From JBBRVW01 sp038246545 (GTDB lineage: Bacteria > Actinomycetota > Actinomycetes > JACCUZ01), in assembly GCA_038246545.1 (NCBI GenBank), contig JBBRVW010000004.1, positions 62,001 through 126,000 of the forward strand: a stretch of DNA of 64,000 nt, in the 5' to 3' direction. The notes beneath the pieces were generated by a model that had not been told where the DNA came from, did no database searches, and saw only the letters and a list, made by a program, of their open reading frames with translations. Position 1 is the stretch's first letter. Every line of letters begins with the position of its first letter. Below, one piece after another: positions 23,485 through 31,207 of this stretch. Both the position numbers and the translations under genes were made by a program.

Positions 23485-24482
23485 CGCGAGTAGCGGTGTT
23501 CGGGACCGGCTCGTGGGGCACCGCGTTCTCCATGGTGCTGGCCGACGCCGGCACCGACGTCGTCATGTGGGGACGCCGCCAGGAGCTCACCGAGGCCATC
23601 ACGCACACCCACGAGAACCCCGACTACCTGGCGGGCATCCTGCTCCCGGAGACCATCACCGCGACGCACTCGGCCGTCGAGGCGCTGGACGGTGCCGAGG
23701 TCGTGGTGTTCGCGGTCCCGTCGCAGACCCTCCGCGCGAACCTCGAGGGCTGGTCGTCGGCGTTGCCTGCGGGCGCGGTCCTCGTGTCGCTCATGAAGGG
23801 CATCGAGATCGGCACCACGAAGCGGATGAGCCAGGTGATCGGCGAGGTGACCGGCGCGCCGCCGGAGCGGATCGCGGTGGTGTCCGGGCCGAACCTCGCC
23901 AAGGAGATCGCCCAGCGCCAGCCCGCCGCGTCGGTGGTGGGCTGCGCCGACGAGGCCGTCGCCGAGAAGCTGCAACAGGTGTGCGCCACGGCGTACTTCC
24001 GGCCGTACACCAACACCGACGTCGTGGGCGTCGAGCTCGGGGGCGCAGTCAAGAACGTCATCGCCCTGGCAGTCGGCATCGCCAAGGGCATGGGCATGGG
24101 CGACAACTCGCAGGCCTCGATCGTCACCCGCGGCCTGGCCGAGATCACCCGGCTCGGCCTGGCACTCGGGGCCGACGCCGCGACGTTCGCCGGTCTCGCA
24201 GGAGTGGGCGACCTGGTCGCCACCTGCCTGTCGCCGCTGTCGCGCAACCGGGCCTTCGGCGAGAAGCTCGGCCAGGGGCAGACGATCGAGCAGATCGTGG
24301 CCTCGACCTCGCAGGTGGCCGAGGGGGTGAAGTCGGCCGAGTCCATCCTCGAGCTGGCCCGCGCGCACGACGTCGACATGCCGATCGTCGAGCACGTCGC
24401 CGCAGCCGTGCACGACAACCTGCCTCCCGGCGAGATCGTCAGCCGGATCATGAGCCGGTCGACCAAGGCCGAGACCGAGTAG
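23481..24482 (+). CDS. gpsA: Glycerol-3-phosphate dehydrogenase [NAD(P)+]
   Basis: 333 residues. It reduces dihydroxyacetone phosphate to glycerol-3-phosphate for phospholipids. Seen: VAVFGTGSWGTAFSMVLAD (Rossmann loop), VSGPNLAKEIAQRQPAASV, GAVKNVIALAVGIAKGMGMG with the catalytic Lys, and GLAGVGDLVATCLSPLSRN. The ATG overlaps the plsC stop, which supports coupling with plsC. Confidence 0.97.
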   Translation: MTRVAVFGTGSWGTAFSMVLADAGTDVVMWGRRQELTEAITHTHENPDYLAGILLPETITATHSAVEALDGAEVVVFAVPSQTLRANLEGWSSALPAGAVLVSLMKGIEIGTTKRMSQVIGEVTGAPPERIAVVSGPNLAKEIAQRQPAASVVGCADEAVAEKLQQVCATAYFRPYTNTDVVGVELGGAVKNVIALAVGIAKGMGMGDNSQASIVTRGLAEITRLGLALGADAATFAGLAGVGDLVATCLSPLSRNRAFGEKLGQGQTIEQIVASTSQVAEGVKSAESILELARAHDVDMPIVEHVAAAVHDNLPPGEIVSRIMSRSTKAETE

Positions 24483-24525
24483 CAGCACTTCTGCGACGCG
24501 CCGGACCGGCGGGCAGACTGGTCGG

Positions 24526-25392
24526 GTGGACCCGCTGGACACCGTCGACGGCGCTGCCGCCGACCAGGGACGCGCCCTCGAGGCGCTGACGGCTCTCGCC
24601 GACCTGGTGGGCGCGGGTGACGTGATGGTGCTCTCGGGTGCCGGGCTGTCCACCGAGTCGGGGATCCCGGACTACCGCGGGCCGACCGGAGCGCTGCGCA
24701 GGTCCCTCCCGATGACCTACCAGACGTTCACCCGTGACCCGCTCGCCCGCCGACGCTACTGGGCCCGGTCCCAGCTCGGCTGGCGGACGATCGCTCGGGC
24801 CGAACCCAACGACGGCCACCGCGCCGTGGCCACTCTGCAGGCCAGCGGGTCGCTGTCCGGTGTGGTGACCCAGAACGTCGACGGGCTGCACCAGGCCGGT
24901 GGCGCGGACGACGTGGTCGAGCTGCACGGCAGCCTCGACCGGGTGATCTGCCTCGGCTGCCTCGCTCGCACGCCGAGGGACGAGCTCGACGTCCGGCTGC
25001 GCGAGGCGAACCGTGGCTGGGAGGCGGTGGCGACGGCGGTCAACCCGGATGGTGACGTGACCCTGGAGGAGAGCGCCGTCGAGACCTTCCAGGTCGTCGA
25101 CTGCCTCGACTGCGGTGGGTTGCTGAAGCCGGACGTGGTGTTTTTCGGCGAGAACGTCCCCCCGGCGAAGGTCGTGCACTGCTACGACCTGGTCGAGCGG
25201 TCCCGCTCCCTCGTGGTCCTCGGGTCGTCGCTCGCGGTCATGTCGGGCTTGCGGTTCGTCAAGCGGGCGGCGTACCTCGGTCGCCCGGTCGCGATCGTCA
25301 ACCAGGGTTGGACCAGGGGCGACGAGCACGCCACCTGGAAGGTGCACGCGCCGCTGGGGGCGACGCTGACCGCCCTCGCCGGGTCGCCGTAG
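24526..25392 (+). CDS. Sirtuin, NAD+-dependent protein deacylase
   Basis: 288 residues, bacterial class II/III-like sirtuin. Seen: SGAGLSTESGIPDYRGP (NAD loop), TQNVDGLHQAGG, catalytic His in VVELHGS (about residue 135), a zinc site of four cysteines (CLGC at about 142-145 and CLDC at about 195-198) and VLGSSLAVMSGLRFV. It removes acyl groups from protein lysines, linking protein modification to NAD+. GTG 24526 lies 43 nt after gpsA. Confidence 0.92.
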   Translation: MDPLDTVDGAAADQGRALEALTALADLVGAGDVMVLSGAGLSTESGIPDYRGPTGALRRSLPMTYQTFTRDPLARRRYWARSQLGWRTIARAEPNDGHRAVATLQASGSLSGVVTQNVDGLHQAGGADDVVELHGSLDRVICLGCLARTPRDELDVRLREANRGWEAVATAVNPDGDVTLEESAVETFQVVDCLDCGGLLKPDVVFFGENVPPAKVVHCYDLVERSRSLVVLGSSLAVMSGLRFVKRAAYLGRPVAIVNQGWTRGDEHATWKVHAPLGATLTALAGSP

Positions 25393-25439
25393 CCGAGCGC
25401 GCGCTCACCGCTGCAGGTGGTGGTGCCGCGGAGGAGGGG

Positions 25440-25473
25440 TCACCTCTCGAGCCGGCGCGGCCGGCGCGGGTGA
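25440..25473. terminator. Possible bidirectional terminator
   Basis: GCCGGC-GCG-GCCGGC (25451-25465) is flanked by TCACC (25440-25444) and GGTGA (25469-25473), which can extend the stem across an internal loop. It lies in the 142-nt gap between the convergent sirtuin and PLP-enzyme genes. Confidence 0.4.
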
Positions 25474-25534
25474 GGTCGACGCGACCGACGTGAGTCCTCC
25501 GTGACGGCACCGAGAGTCCGAACCGGCAGCGGCC

Positions 25535-26620
25535 TCAGCCGCGGGGGAGGGCCTGGACGAGGTCGTCCCAGAGGTCGTCGACGTCTTCGACGCCGACCGA
25601 CAGGCGCAGCAGCGTCTCGGGAACGTCGGTGCTCTCGCCGCTCCACCGGCGGCGGCGCTCGAGCGAGGACTCGACGCCGCCGAGGCTGGTGGCGTGCACC
25701 CAGATCTCGGTCGAGTCGCAGGCGAGCTCGGCGGCCTGCGCAGCCCCGTGCAGCTCCACGCTGACCATCGCCCCGAGCCCGGGGTAGTGCACCGCCGAGA
25801 CGGCGGCGTGCGAGCCGAGGCGGGTCGCCAGCTCGGCGGCGTTCGCCGACGCGCGCTCCATCCGCAGGTGCAGGGTGCGCAGCCCGCGCAGGACGAGCCA
25901 CGCCTCGAACGTCCCGGGGATCGCGCCGAGCACCGAGCGAACCTCGGCCAGCCGGGTCGCCACGTCGGCGTCGCGCGCGACCGCGACCCCCAACAGCAGG
26001 TCGGTGTGGCCGGAGAGGTACTTCGTCGCGCTGTGCACGACGACGTCGGCACCGAGCTCGAGCGGGCGCTGGAGGATCGGCGTCGCGAAGGTGCTGTCGA
26101 CGGCGAGCACCGCACCGGCCGCCGCACAGCGGTCCGCGAGCGAGGCGAGGTCGACGAGCTTGAGCATGGGGTTGGTCGGGGTCTCCACCCAGACCAGGTC
26201 GGCTCCACGCACCGCGTCGGCGGCCGTCGCGGCGTCGGACAGGTCTGTGCGGCGCACCGTGAGCCGACCCTGGGACTCCAGCCGCTGCAGGACCGCCAGC
26301 GAGCCGTAGTAGGCGTCCGGCGGGGCGACCACGACGCCGCCGGGGGGCACCAGCTCGAGCACGGCCGACACGGCGGCGATGCCGGACGCGAAGGACGTGC
26401 CGACCCCGCCCTCGAGGGCGCCGACCGCCGACTCGAGCATCTCCCACGTCGGGTTGCCGTAGCGGCCGTACCCCACGTCGCCACCCGCGTGGTACGTCGA
26501 CGCCATGACGATCGGCGGGTTGAGCGGGCCGTCAGGCATGCGGGGAGGTCGCCCGGCGGAGACGGCGACGGTGGCCACCGCCATGGACGTGGCCATCGGC
26601 GGCTCGGGCGTGGGGGACAT
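25535..26620 (-). CDS. Cys/Met-metabolism PLP-dependent enzyme (cystathionine gamma-synthase-like)
   Basis: 361 residues, fold-type I. Seen: YGRYGNPTWEMLESAVGALE, SFASGIAAVSAVLELVPPG, WVETPTNPMLKLVDLASLAD, VDSTFATPILQRPLELGADV and the PLP lysine in VVHSATKYLSGHTDLLLG. This family makes or breaks cystathionine or forms homocysteine from acyl-homoserine; the exact reaction is not certain from motifs. ATG 26620 is chosen; the frame stays open far upstream, over the divergent ddl start. Confidence 0.85.
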   Translation of the reverse strand: MSPTPEPPMATSMAVATVAVSAGRPPRMPDGPLNPPIVMASTYHAGGDVGYGRYGNPTWEMLESAVGALEGGVGTSFASGIAAVSAVLELVPPGGVVVAPPDAYYGSLAVLQRLESQGRLTVRRTDLSDAATAADAVRGADLVWVETPTNPMLKLVDLASLADRCAAAGAVLAVDSTFATPILQRPLELGADVVVHSATKYLSGHTDLLLGVAVARDADVATRLAEVRSVLGAIPGTFEAWLVLRGLRTLHLRMERASANAAELATRLGSHAAVSAVHYPGLGAMVSVELHGAAQAAELACDSTEIWVHATSLGGVESSLERRRRWSGESTDVPETLLRLSVGVEDVDDLWDDLVQALPRG

Positions 26621-26672
26621 GCCGACGAGTAAACAGGTAGCGGGCTCGGCGCTGGGTACCGTTGGCACAACC

Positions 26673-27806
26673 ATGACTGACGTCACGCCTGACCAGCCCC
26701 GCAGCAAGCCCCGCGTCGCCGTCGTGTTCGGCGGTCGCAGCACCGAGCACGGCGTGTCCTGCGTGTCTGCCGGCAGCGTCCTGTCGGCCATCGACCGCGA
26801 CACCTACGAGGTCGTGCTGGTCGGGATCTCCCACGAGGGCCGCTGGGTCCTCGCCGCCGACGACCCGGAGCGGCTGGCCATCACCGGCGACAAGCTTCCC
26901 GAGGTCGAGACCACCGGGTCGTCCGTCGTCCTGGCGGGCGACCCCACCCACCAGGGCCTCACCGTCCACGAGCCCGGTCAGGTGCCGCAGGAGCTCGGCG
27001 AGGTCGACGTCGTCCTCCCGCTGCTGCACGGCCCCTACGGCGAGGACGGCACCCTCCAGGGCCTGCTCGAGCTGGCCGGCGTGCCGTACGTCGGGTCGGG
27101 GGTGTTCGCCTCCGCAGCCTCGATGGACAAGGGGCACATGAAGACCCTGCTGCGTGGTGCAGGACTTCCCGTCGGCCCGTACGAGGTCATCACGCCGCGC
27201 GCGTGGGTGACCGACCCGGCGGCGGTCCGGGAGACGGTCGTCGCACTCGGCTTTCCCTGCTTCGTCAAGCCGGCTCGGGCCGGGAGCAGCGTGGGCATCA
27301 GCAAGGTGCACGACGCCGGCGAGCTCGACGAGGCGATCGAGCTGGCCCGCACCCACGACCCGCGCGTGATCGTCGAAGGCATGCTCGAGGGCCGCGAGAT
27401 CGAGTGCGGCGTCCTCGACGGCCTCGACGGTGCGGCGCCCGAGGCGAGTCTGCCCGGCGAGGTCGTGGTCGGCAGTGGCCACGAGTTCTACGACTTCGCG
27501 GCCAAGTACCTCCCCGACGAGGGCACCGAGCTCGTGGTCCCGGCCGAGCTCACCGACGCGCAGGTCGAGGAGGTGCGAACCCTCGCCGTGCGGGCGTTCG
27601 AGGCGCTGGCGTGCGAGGGCCTGGCCCGGGTCGACTTCTTCCTCACGTCGCGCGGCCTGGTCGTCAACGAGGTCAACACGATGCCCGGCTTCACGCCGGT
27701 GTCGATGTTCCCGTTGATGTGGAAGGCCTCCGGGCTCGACTACCCCGCCCTGGTCGACCGGCTCGTGCAGACCGCCCTCACGCGGAACCCCGGGCTCCTG
27801 CGCTGA
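26673..27806 (+). CDS. ddl: D-alanine--D-alanine ligase
   Basis: 377 residues, ATP-grasp enzyme that makes the D-Ala-D-Ala end of peptidoglycan precursors. Seen: VAVVFGGRSTEHGVSCVSA, LLHGPYGEDGTLQGLLELAG, FPCFVKPARAGSSVGISKV and LARVDFFLTSRGLVVNEVNT. ATG 26673 follows TACCGT (26657-26662) by 10 nt. The last 29 nt overlap, on the opposite strand, the end of the lipoprotein gene. Confidence 0.96.
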   Translation: MTDVTPDQPRSKPRVAVVFGGRSTEHGVSCVSAGSVLSAIDRDTYEVVLVGISHEGRWVLAADDPERLAITGDKLPEVETTGSSVVLAGDPTHQGLTVHEPGQVPQELGEVDVVLPLLHGPYGEDGTLQGLLELAGVPYVGSGVFASAASMDKGHMKTLLRGAGLPVGPYEVITPRAWVTDPAAVRETVVALGFPCFVKPARAGSSVGISKVHDAGELDEAIELARTHDPRVIVEGMLEGREIECGVLDGLDGAAPEASLPGEVVVGSGHEFYDFAAKYLPDEGTELVVPAELTDAQVEEVRTLAVRAFEALACEGLARVDFFLTSRGLVVNEVNTMPGFTPVSMFPLMWKASGLDYPALVDRLVQTALTRNPGLLR

Positions 27807-28290
27807 CTCCGCCCACCGGCAGGGCTGCCTTCACCGCCTTCGCGAGATCGACGAGCGGCCCGGTCGCGCTGGAGCGGTCCACCGACGACGGCACCCGCAC
27901 CTGCACGAAGGGGCGGCGACCCACGGTGGTGAAGACGTAGGTCGCCGGCCGCTCGACGAGGAACCAGTCGACGCCGTCCACCTCGATCAGCTGCGACGTG
28001 TCCCCGAGCCCCGCCGGCTCCCAGACGCCGCACCGGAGCACCACCGCGGGGGAGCCCCACGCGGCGGTGCGGACGGACGCCGGGGTCACGTCACGCGCCG
28101 CCCCCCCGCCGACGTCGTCAGGGAGGGCCCGGTGAAGCGCGCCACAGCCGGCCCCGGGGCCGACCGGTGGCGGGACCGCCACGGCAGCGGCTGACGAGCA
28201 CCCCCCGAGCGCGACGGAGCCGGCCGCGAGCAGCACGGCGACGTGGACGCTGCCGCGCCTGGCTCGCCGGCGCGGCGTGCAGGCGTCCAC
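27778..28290 (-). CDS. DUF3515-type lipoprotein
   Basis: 170 residues. A basic N-terminus (RRRARR) precedes a hydrophobic stretch and the lipobox VALGGCSSA (Cys about residue 31), so it is a membrane-anchored lipoprotein after signal peptidase II cleavage. The rest fits the actinobacterial DUF3515 pattern (CGALHRALPDDV; VVLRCGVWEPAGL; VDGVDWFLVE; YVFTTVGRRPFVQV). Function unknown; it is kept next to ddl and thiL in many actinobacteria. The GTG at 28290 is uncertain. Confidence 0.75.
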   Translation of the reverse strand: MDACTPRRRARRGSVHVAVLLAAGSVALGGCSSAAAVAVPPPVGPGAGCGALHRALPDDVGGGAARDVTPASVRTAAWGSPAVVLRCGVWEPAGLGDTSQLIEVDGVDWFLVERPATYVFTTVGRRPFVQVRVPSSVDRSSATGPLVDLAKAVKAALPVGGVSAGARGSA

Positions 28291-28309
28291 GACTGGCGTG
28301 GGAGTCGGC

Positions 28310-28546
28310 CTACAGGTGGACGACGGGGCAGGTCAGGGTGCGGGTGATGCCATTGACGCTCTGCACCCGGGCGACGACCATCTTGCCGAGCTCGTCGACG
28401 TTCTTGGCCTCGGCGCGGACGATGACGTCGTAGGGGCCGGTGACGTCCTCGGCCTGGGTGACGCCCTTGAGCTCGGCGATCTCACGAGCGACGGCGGCGG
28501 CCTTGCCGACCTCGGTCTGGATCAGGATGTAGGCCTGGACAACCAT
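28310..28546 (-). CDS. Stand-alone Lrp/AsnC ligand-binding (RAM) protein
   Basis: 78 residues: only the alpha-beta sandwich ligand domain of Lrp/AsnC regulators (QAYILIQTEVGKAAAVAREI; VTGPYDVIVRAEAKNVDELG; VQSVNGITRTLTCPVV), with no DNA-binding helix. Such proteins form oligomeric rings that bind amino acids and may modulate full-length Lrp proteins or enzymes. It is divergent from thiL and 20 nt after the lipoprotein start, same strand. The ribosome site GGAAGGGG lies 6-13 nt upstream of ATG. Confidence 0.88.
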   Translation of the reverse strand: MVVQAYILIQTEVGKAAAVAREIAELKGVTQAEDVTGPYDVIVRAEAKNVDELGKMVVARVQSVNGITRTLTCPVVHL

Positions 28547-28637
28547 CGTGGGCCCCTTCCTTCGTAGAGTCTGGCGGTCGCGTGCGCCGCCAGGAGGCGT
28601 CGCTCGCGAGCGAACCTACCGGAAAGGGATCAGTGCC

Positions 28638-29603
28638 ATGTCGGCCCCCGTGAACGGCCCCCCGCAGGGCACTGTCGGCGACCTCGGCGAGACCGAAGTG
28701 ATCGCCGCGGTCACCGCTCGCCTGGGTGGCAGCGACTCCCTGCTGCTCGGACCGGGCGACGACGCGGCCGTCGTCGCCGCCTCGGACGGGCGTGTGGTGG
28801 CGACCACTGACGTGCTCGTCGAGGGCCGGCACTTCAAGCGCGACTGGTCGAGCGCGACCGACGTCGGCGTCCGGGCGGCTGCCGCCAGCCTGGCCGACGT
28901 GGCCGCGATGGGTGCCGTGCCGACGGCGCTGCTGGTGGGGCTGGCCGTGCCGGCCGAGCTGCCCGTCCAGTGGGCGCTGGAGCTCGCCGACGGTCTCGCT
29001 CAGGAGGCGGCCCGGGCCGGCGCCGCAGTCGCCGGCGGCGACCTGGTGCGCGGCGAACCCATCACCATCTCGGTCACGGCGCTCGGCAGTCTCGAGGGCC
29101 GCGAACCGGTGACCCGCGCGGGCGCCCGGCCGGGTGACCTGGTCGCCGTGGCCGGCCGGCTGGGCTGGTCGGCCGCCGGTTTCGCGGTCCTGTCGCGCGG
29201 GTTCCGCTCGCCCCGCACGCTCGTCGACGCCCATCGGCGCCCGCAGCCGCCGTACGACGAGGGCCCGCGGGCCGCCGGTCTCGGCGCCACGGCGATGGTC
29301 GACGTCAGCGACGGGCTGGTCAGCGACCTCGGCCATGTAGCCCGGGCGAGCGGGGTCTCGGTCCGGATCGAGACCGACGCCTTCCACGTGCCCCAGGAGT
29401 TCGTCGACACGTCCCGCGCCCTCAACGCCGACCCGATGCAGTGGCTGCTCACCGGCGGCGAGGACCACGCCCTGGCCGCGACCTTCCCGCCGGACGTCGA
29501 CCTCCCGATGGCGTGGAGCGTGATCGGGCGGGTCGAGGACGGCGAGGGCGTGCACGTCGACGGGGCGCTGTTCGAGGGCCCCGGCGGCTGGCGGTCGTTC
29601 TAG
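28638..29603 (+). CDS. thiL: Thiamine-monophosphate kinase
   Basis: 321 residues, PurM-like ATP-binding fold. It phosphorylates thiamine monophosphate to the cofactor thiamine diphosphate. Seen: LLLGPGDDAAVV (metal Asp pair), TTDVLVEGRHFKRDW, SLADVAAMGAVPTALLVGLA, AGGDLVRG and MVDVSDGLVSDLGHVARA. ATG 28638 has GGAAAGGGA upstream. A -10-like TAGAGT is at 28565-28570. Confidence 0.94.
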   Translation: MSAPVNGPPQGTVGDLGETEVIAAVTARLGGSDSLLLGPGDDAAVVAASDGRVVATTDVLVEGRHFKRDWSSATDVGVRAAAASLADVAAMGAVPTALLVGLAVPAELPVQWALELADGLAQEAARAGAAVAGGDLVRGEPITISVTALGSLEGREPVTRAGARPGDLVAVAGRLGWSAAGFAVLSRGFRSPRTLVDAHRRPQPPYDEGPRAAGLGATAMVDVSDGLVSDLGHVARASGVSVRIETDAFHVPQEFVDTSRALNADPMQWLLTGGEDHALAATFPPDVDLPMAWSVIGRVEDGEGVHVDGALFEGPGGWRSF

Positions 29604-30602
29604 GTGGTCGTGCCTCACAACCCCGTCCCGGCTCGGGGCCTGGTGCCGATCCTCGCCGCGGACGACTGGCTGCCGATGTCGGCGGAGCACGAGGCGCGCG
29701 TCGACGCCTGGGTCGTGCCGCACCTCGAGCGCCGGCGCCGGGGCGAGAAGCACCCCGTCGAGGACTTCCTCTTCGACTACTACCACCAGTCGCCGGCCAA
29801 GCTGCGCCGCTGGAGCCCGGGCCTCGGCACGGCGTTGGCCGGCCCCGAGGCGCTGGCGCGGTATGCCGGCCTGGCCGACTGGGCGGTTACGGCGGAGGGC
29901 ACCGGCGTATCACCCGACCCGGAGCGGCTCGGCCGTCACCACCGCCGGGTCGCCGACGCCCGGCGGCTGCTGCGCGCCACCGCGGGCCGCGCGCCGGCGT
30001 ACGGCTGCTTCGGGCTGCACGAGTGGGCGATGGTCTACCGGCTCCCGCCGGACGCGGTGCGGCACGAGCAGCTGCCGCTGCGGCTCGGCAGCGCCGGCAC
30101 CGACGCCGTGGTGGAGGCGCAGCCGCTGCGCTGCACCCACGTCGACGCGTTCCGGTTCTTCACCGACCAGGCCGTGCCGCGCAACGCCACCACCCCGACC
30201 CGGGCCGGTCAGGCGCGCGACGAGCAGCCGGGCTGCCTGCACGCCGGGATGGACCTCTACCGGTGGGCGGCCACCTTCGCGCCGTTCGTTCCGAGCGAGA
30301 TGGTGGCCGACTGCTTCGCGCACGCGCGGGGGATCCGCGAGGTCGACATGCGCGCGTCGCCGTACGACCTGAGCGCGTTCGGCCACCCGGCGATAGCCAT
30401 CGAGACGCCCGAGGGCCGCGCCGACTACGTGCGGCACCAGCGAAGCTTCGCCGAGCAGGGTGCCGAGCTGCGGGCCCGGGTGCTGCGGGCGGTCGACGCC
30501 TTGGCTGCGGCCCTCGACGGCTCTGTCGGCGGCAGCGGGCAGGATGTCCCGCATGGCGAGCGACTCGGCAGCGTCGGGACAACCGGCATCCCGGCCCCCT
30601 GA
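29604..30602 (+). CDS. Conserved actinobacterial protein, annotated elsewhere as 3-methyladenine DNA glycosylase
   Basis: 332 residues. The N-terminal signature RRGEKHPVEDFLFDYYHQSP is shared by a large actinobacterial family commonly labelled 3-methyladenine DNA glycosylase; I know of no direct proof of that activity, and I see no helix-hairpin-helix glycosylase motif. Other conserved pieces are AYGCFGLHEWAMVYR and CTHVDAFRFFTDQAVPRN. GTG 29604 follows the thiL stop without a gap, so it is probably co-translated with thiL. Confidence 0.7.
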   Translation: MVVPHNPVPARGLVPILAADDWLPMSAEHEARVDAWVVPHLERRRRGEKHPVEDFLFDYYHQSPAKLRRWSPGLGTALAGPEALARYAGLADWAVTAEGTGVSPDPERLGRHHRRVADARRLLRATAGRAPAYGCFGLHEWAMVYRLPPDAVRHEQLPLRLGSAGTDAVVEAQPLRCTHVDAFRFFTDQAVPRNATTPTRAGQARDEQPGCLHAGMDLYRWAATFAPFVPSEMVADCFAHARGIREVDMRASPYDLSAFGHPAIAIETPEGRADYVRHQRSFAEQGAELRARVLRAVDALAAALDGSVGGSGQDVPHGERLGSVGTTGIPAP

Positions 30603-30620
30603 CGCGCAGGCTGACCTGAC

Positions 30621-30659
30621 GAGCCCGAGTTGATCACGGTCCCGTGATCAACTCGGCTC
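30621..30659. terminator. Near-perfect palindrome after the glycosylase-like gene
   Basis: CGAGTTGATCACGG (30626-30639) and CCGTGATCAACTCG (30642-30655) are exact reverse complements separated by 2 nt. GAGC/GCTC (30621-30624, 30656-30659) extend it across a bulge. As RNA it would form a stem of about 12 bp with a 6-nt loop. No U-run. Terminator or dispersed palindromic element. Confidence 0.55.
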
Positions 30660-30729
30660 AACCGTGGCCTGCGTGCCACGGCCGGGCCAGGAACGCCGCG
30701 CACCGGCAGCGGACCGGTCCGCCGACGAC

Positions 30730-30761
30730 GAACGGCCGGCCCCGAGGGGGACCGGCCGTTC
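30730..30761. terminator. Terminator downstream of rpmB
   Basis: GAACGGCCGG (30730-30739) pairs over 10 bp with CCGGCCGTTC (30752-30761). An inner CCCC/GGGG stem (30740-30743, 30747-30750) extends it. Lies 41 nt beyond the rpmB stop; no U-run on either strand. It can act in both directions. Confidence 0.7.
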
Positions 30762-30801
30762 AAGGCAGGACAGGTCGAGCGGGTGACGACGCTCGTGTCA
30801 G

Positions 30802-30996
30802 CTAGCGGGTGACCTTCCCGGCCTTGAGGCAGGAGGTGCACACATTGAGCTTCTTGGGGGTCTTGCCGGTCTTGCCGACCATCGCGCGCACGGTCTGGAT
30901 GTTGGGGTTCCAGCGGCGCTTCGTGCGCCGGTGCGAGTGCGAGATGCTGTGACCGAAGCCCGGACCCTTGCCGCAGACGTCGCAGTTGGCAGCCAC
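30802..30996 (-). CDS. rpmB: 50S ribosomal protein bL28
   Basis: 64 residues: AANCDVCGKGPGFGHSISHS, RTKRRWNPNIQ, and CTSCLKAGKVTR at the end. Two CxxC pairs make it the zinc-binding (C+) form. The GTG at 30996 has GAGGAG 10-15 nt upstream; the longer open frame has no support. It lies between convergent and divergent units as a single gene. Confidence 0.95.
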   Translation of the reverse strand: MAANCDVCGKGPGFGHSISHSHRRTKRRWNPNIQTVRAMVGKTGKTPKKLNVCTSCLKAGKVTR

Positions 30997-31021
30997 GGTG
31001 AACAACTCCTCGGTGGTTCCC

Positions 31022-31036
31022 GATCGCGACGCGATC
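31022..31036. promoter_or_regulatory. Palindrome in the rpmB 5' region
   Basis: GATCGCG-A-CGCGATC, 7-bp arms with one central base, 26-40 nt upstream of the rpmB GTG. Could be an operator or a small leader hairpin; it does not look like the AT-rich Zur box that controls zinc-free L28 paralogues. Confidence 0.35.
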
Positions 31037-31194
31037 AGTGTGATGGTCAGGCGGACGCGCGGCGCCGGGCCGCGGCAGAGCAGACGGGGGAGCCCGGACC
31101 TCCGGGCAACCGCAGCAGCGTAACCGACCGGCGCTCCCGGACCCAAACCGAGCCGGTCACGCTGCTCCTCGCGGCCGGCGTCCATCCTCAGCAC

Positions 31195-31200
31195 TAGATT
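31195..31200 (+). promoter_or_regulatory. -10 element of the FakA-like/recG unit
   Basis: TAGATT ends 7 nt before GTG 31208, so the first gene of this unit should be translated from a leaderless mRNA. Confidence 0.55.
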
Positions 31201-31207
31201 CTGCCGC

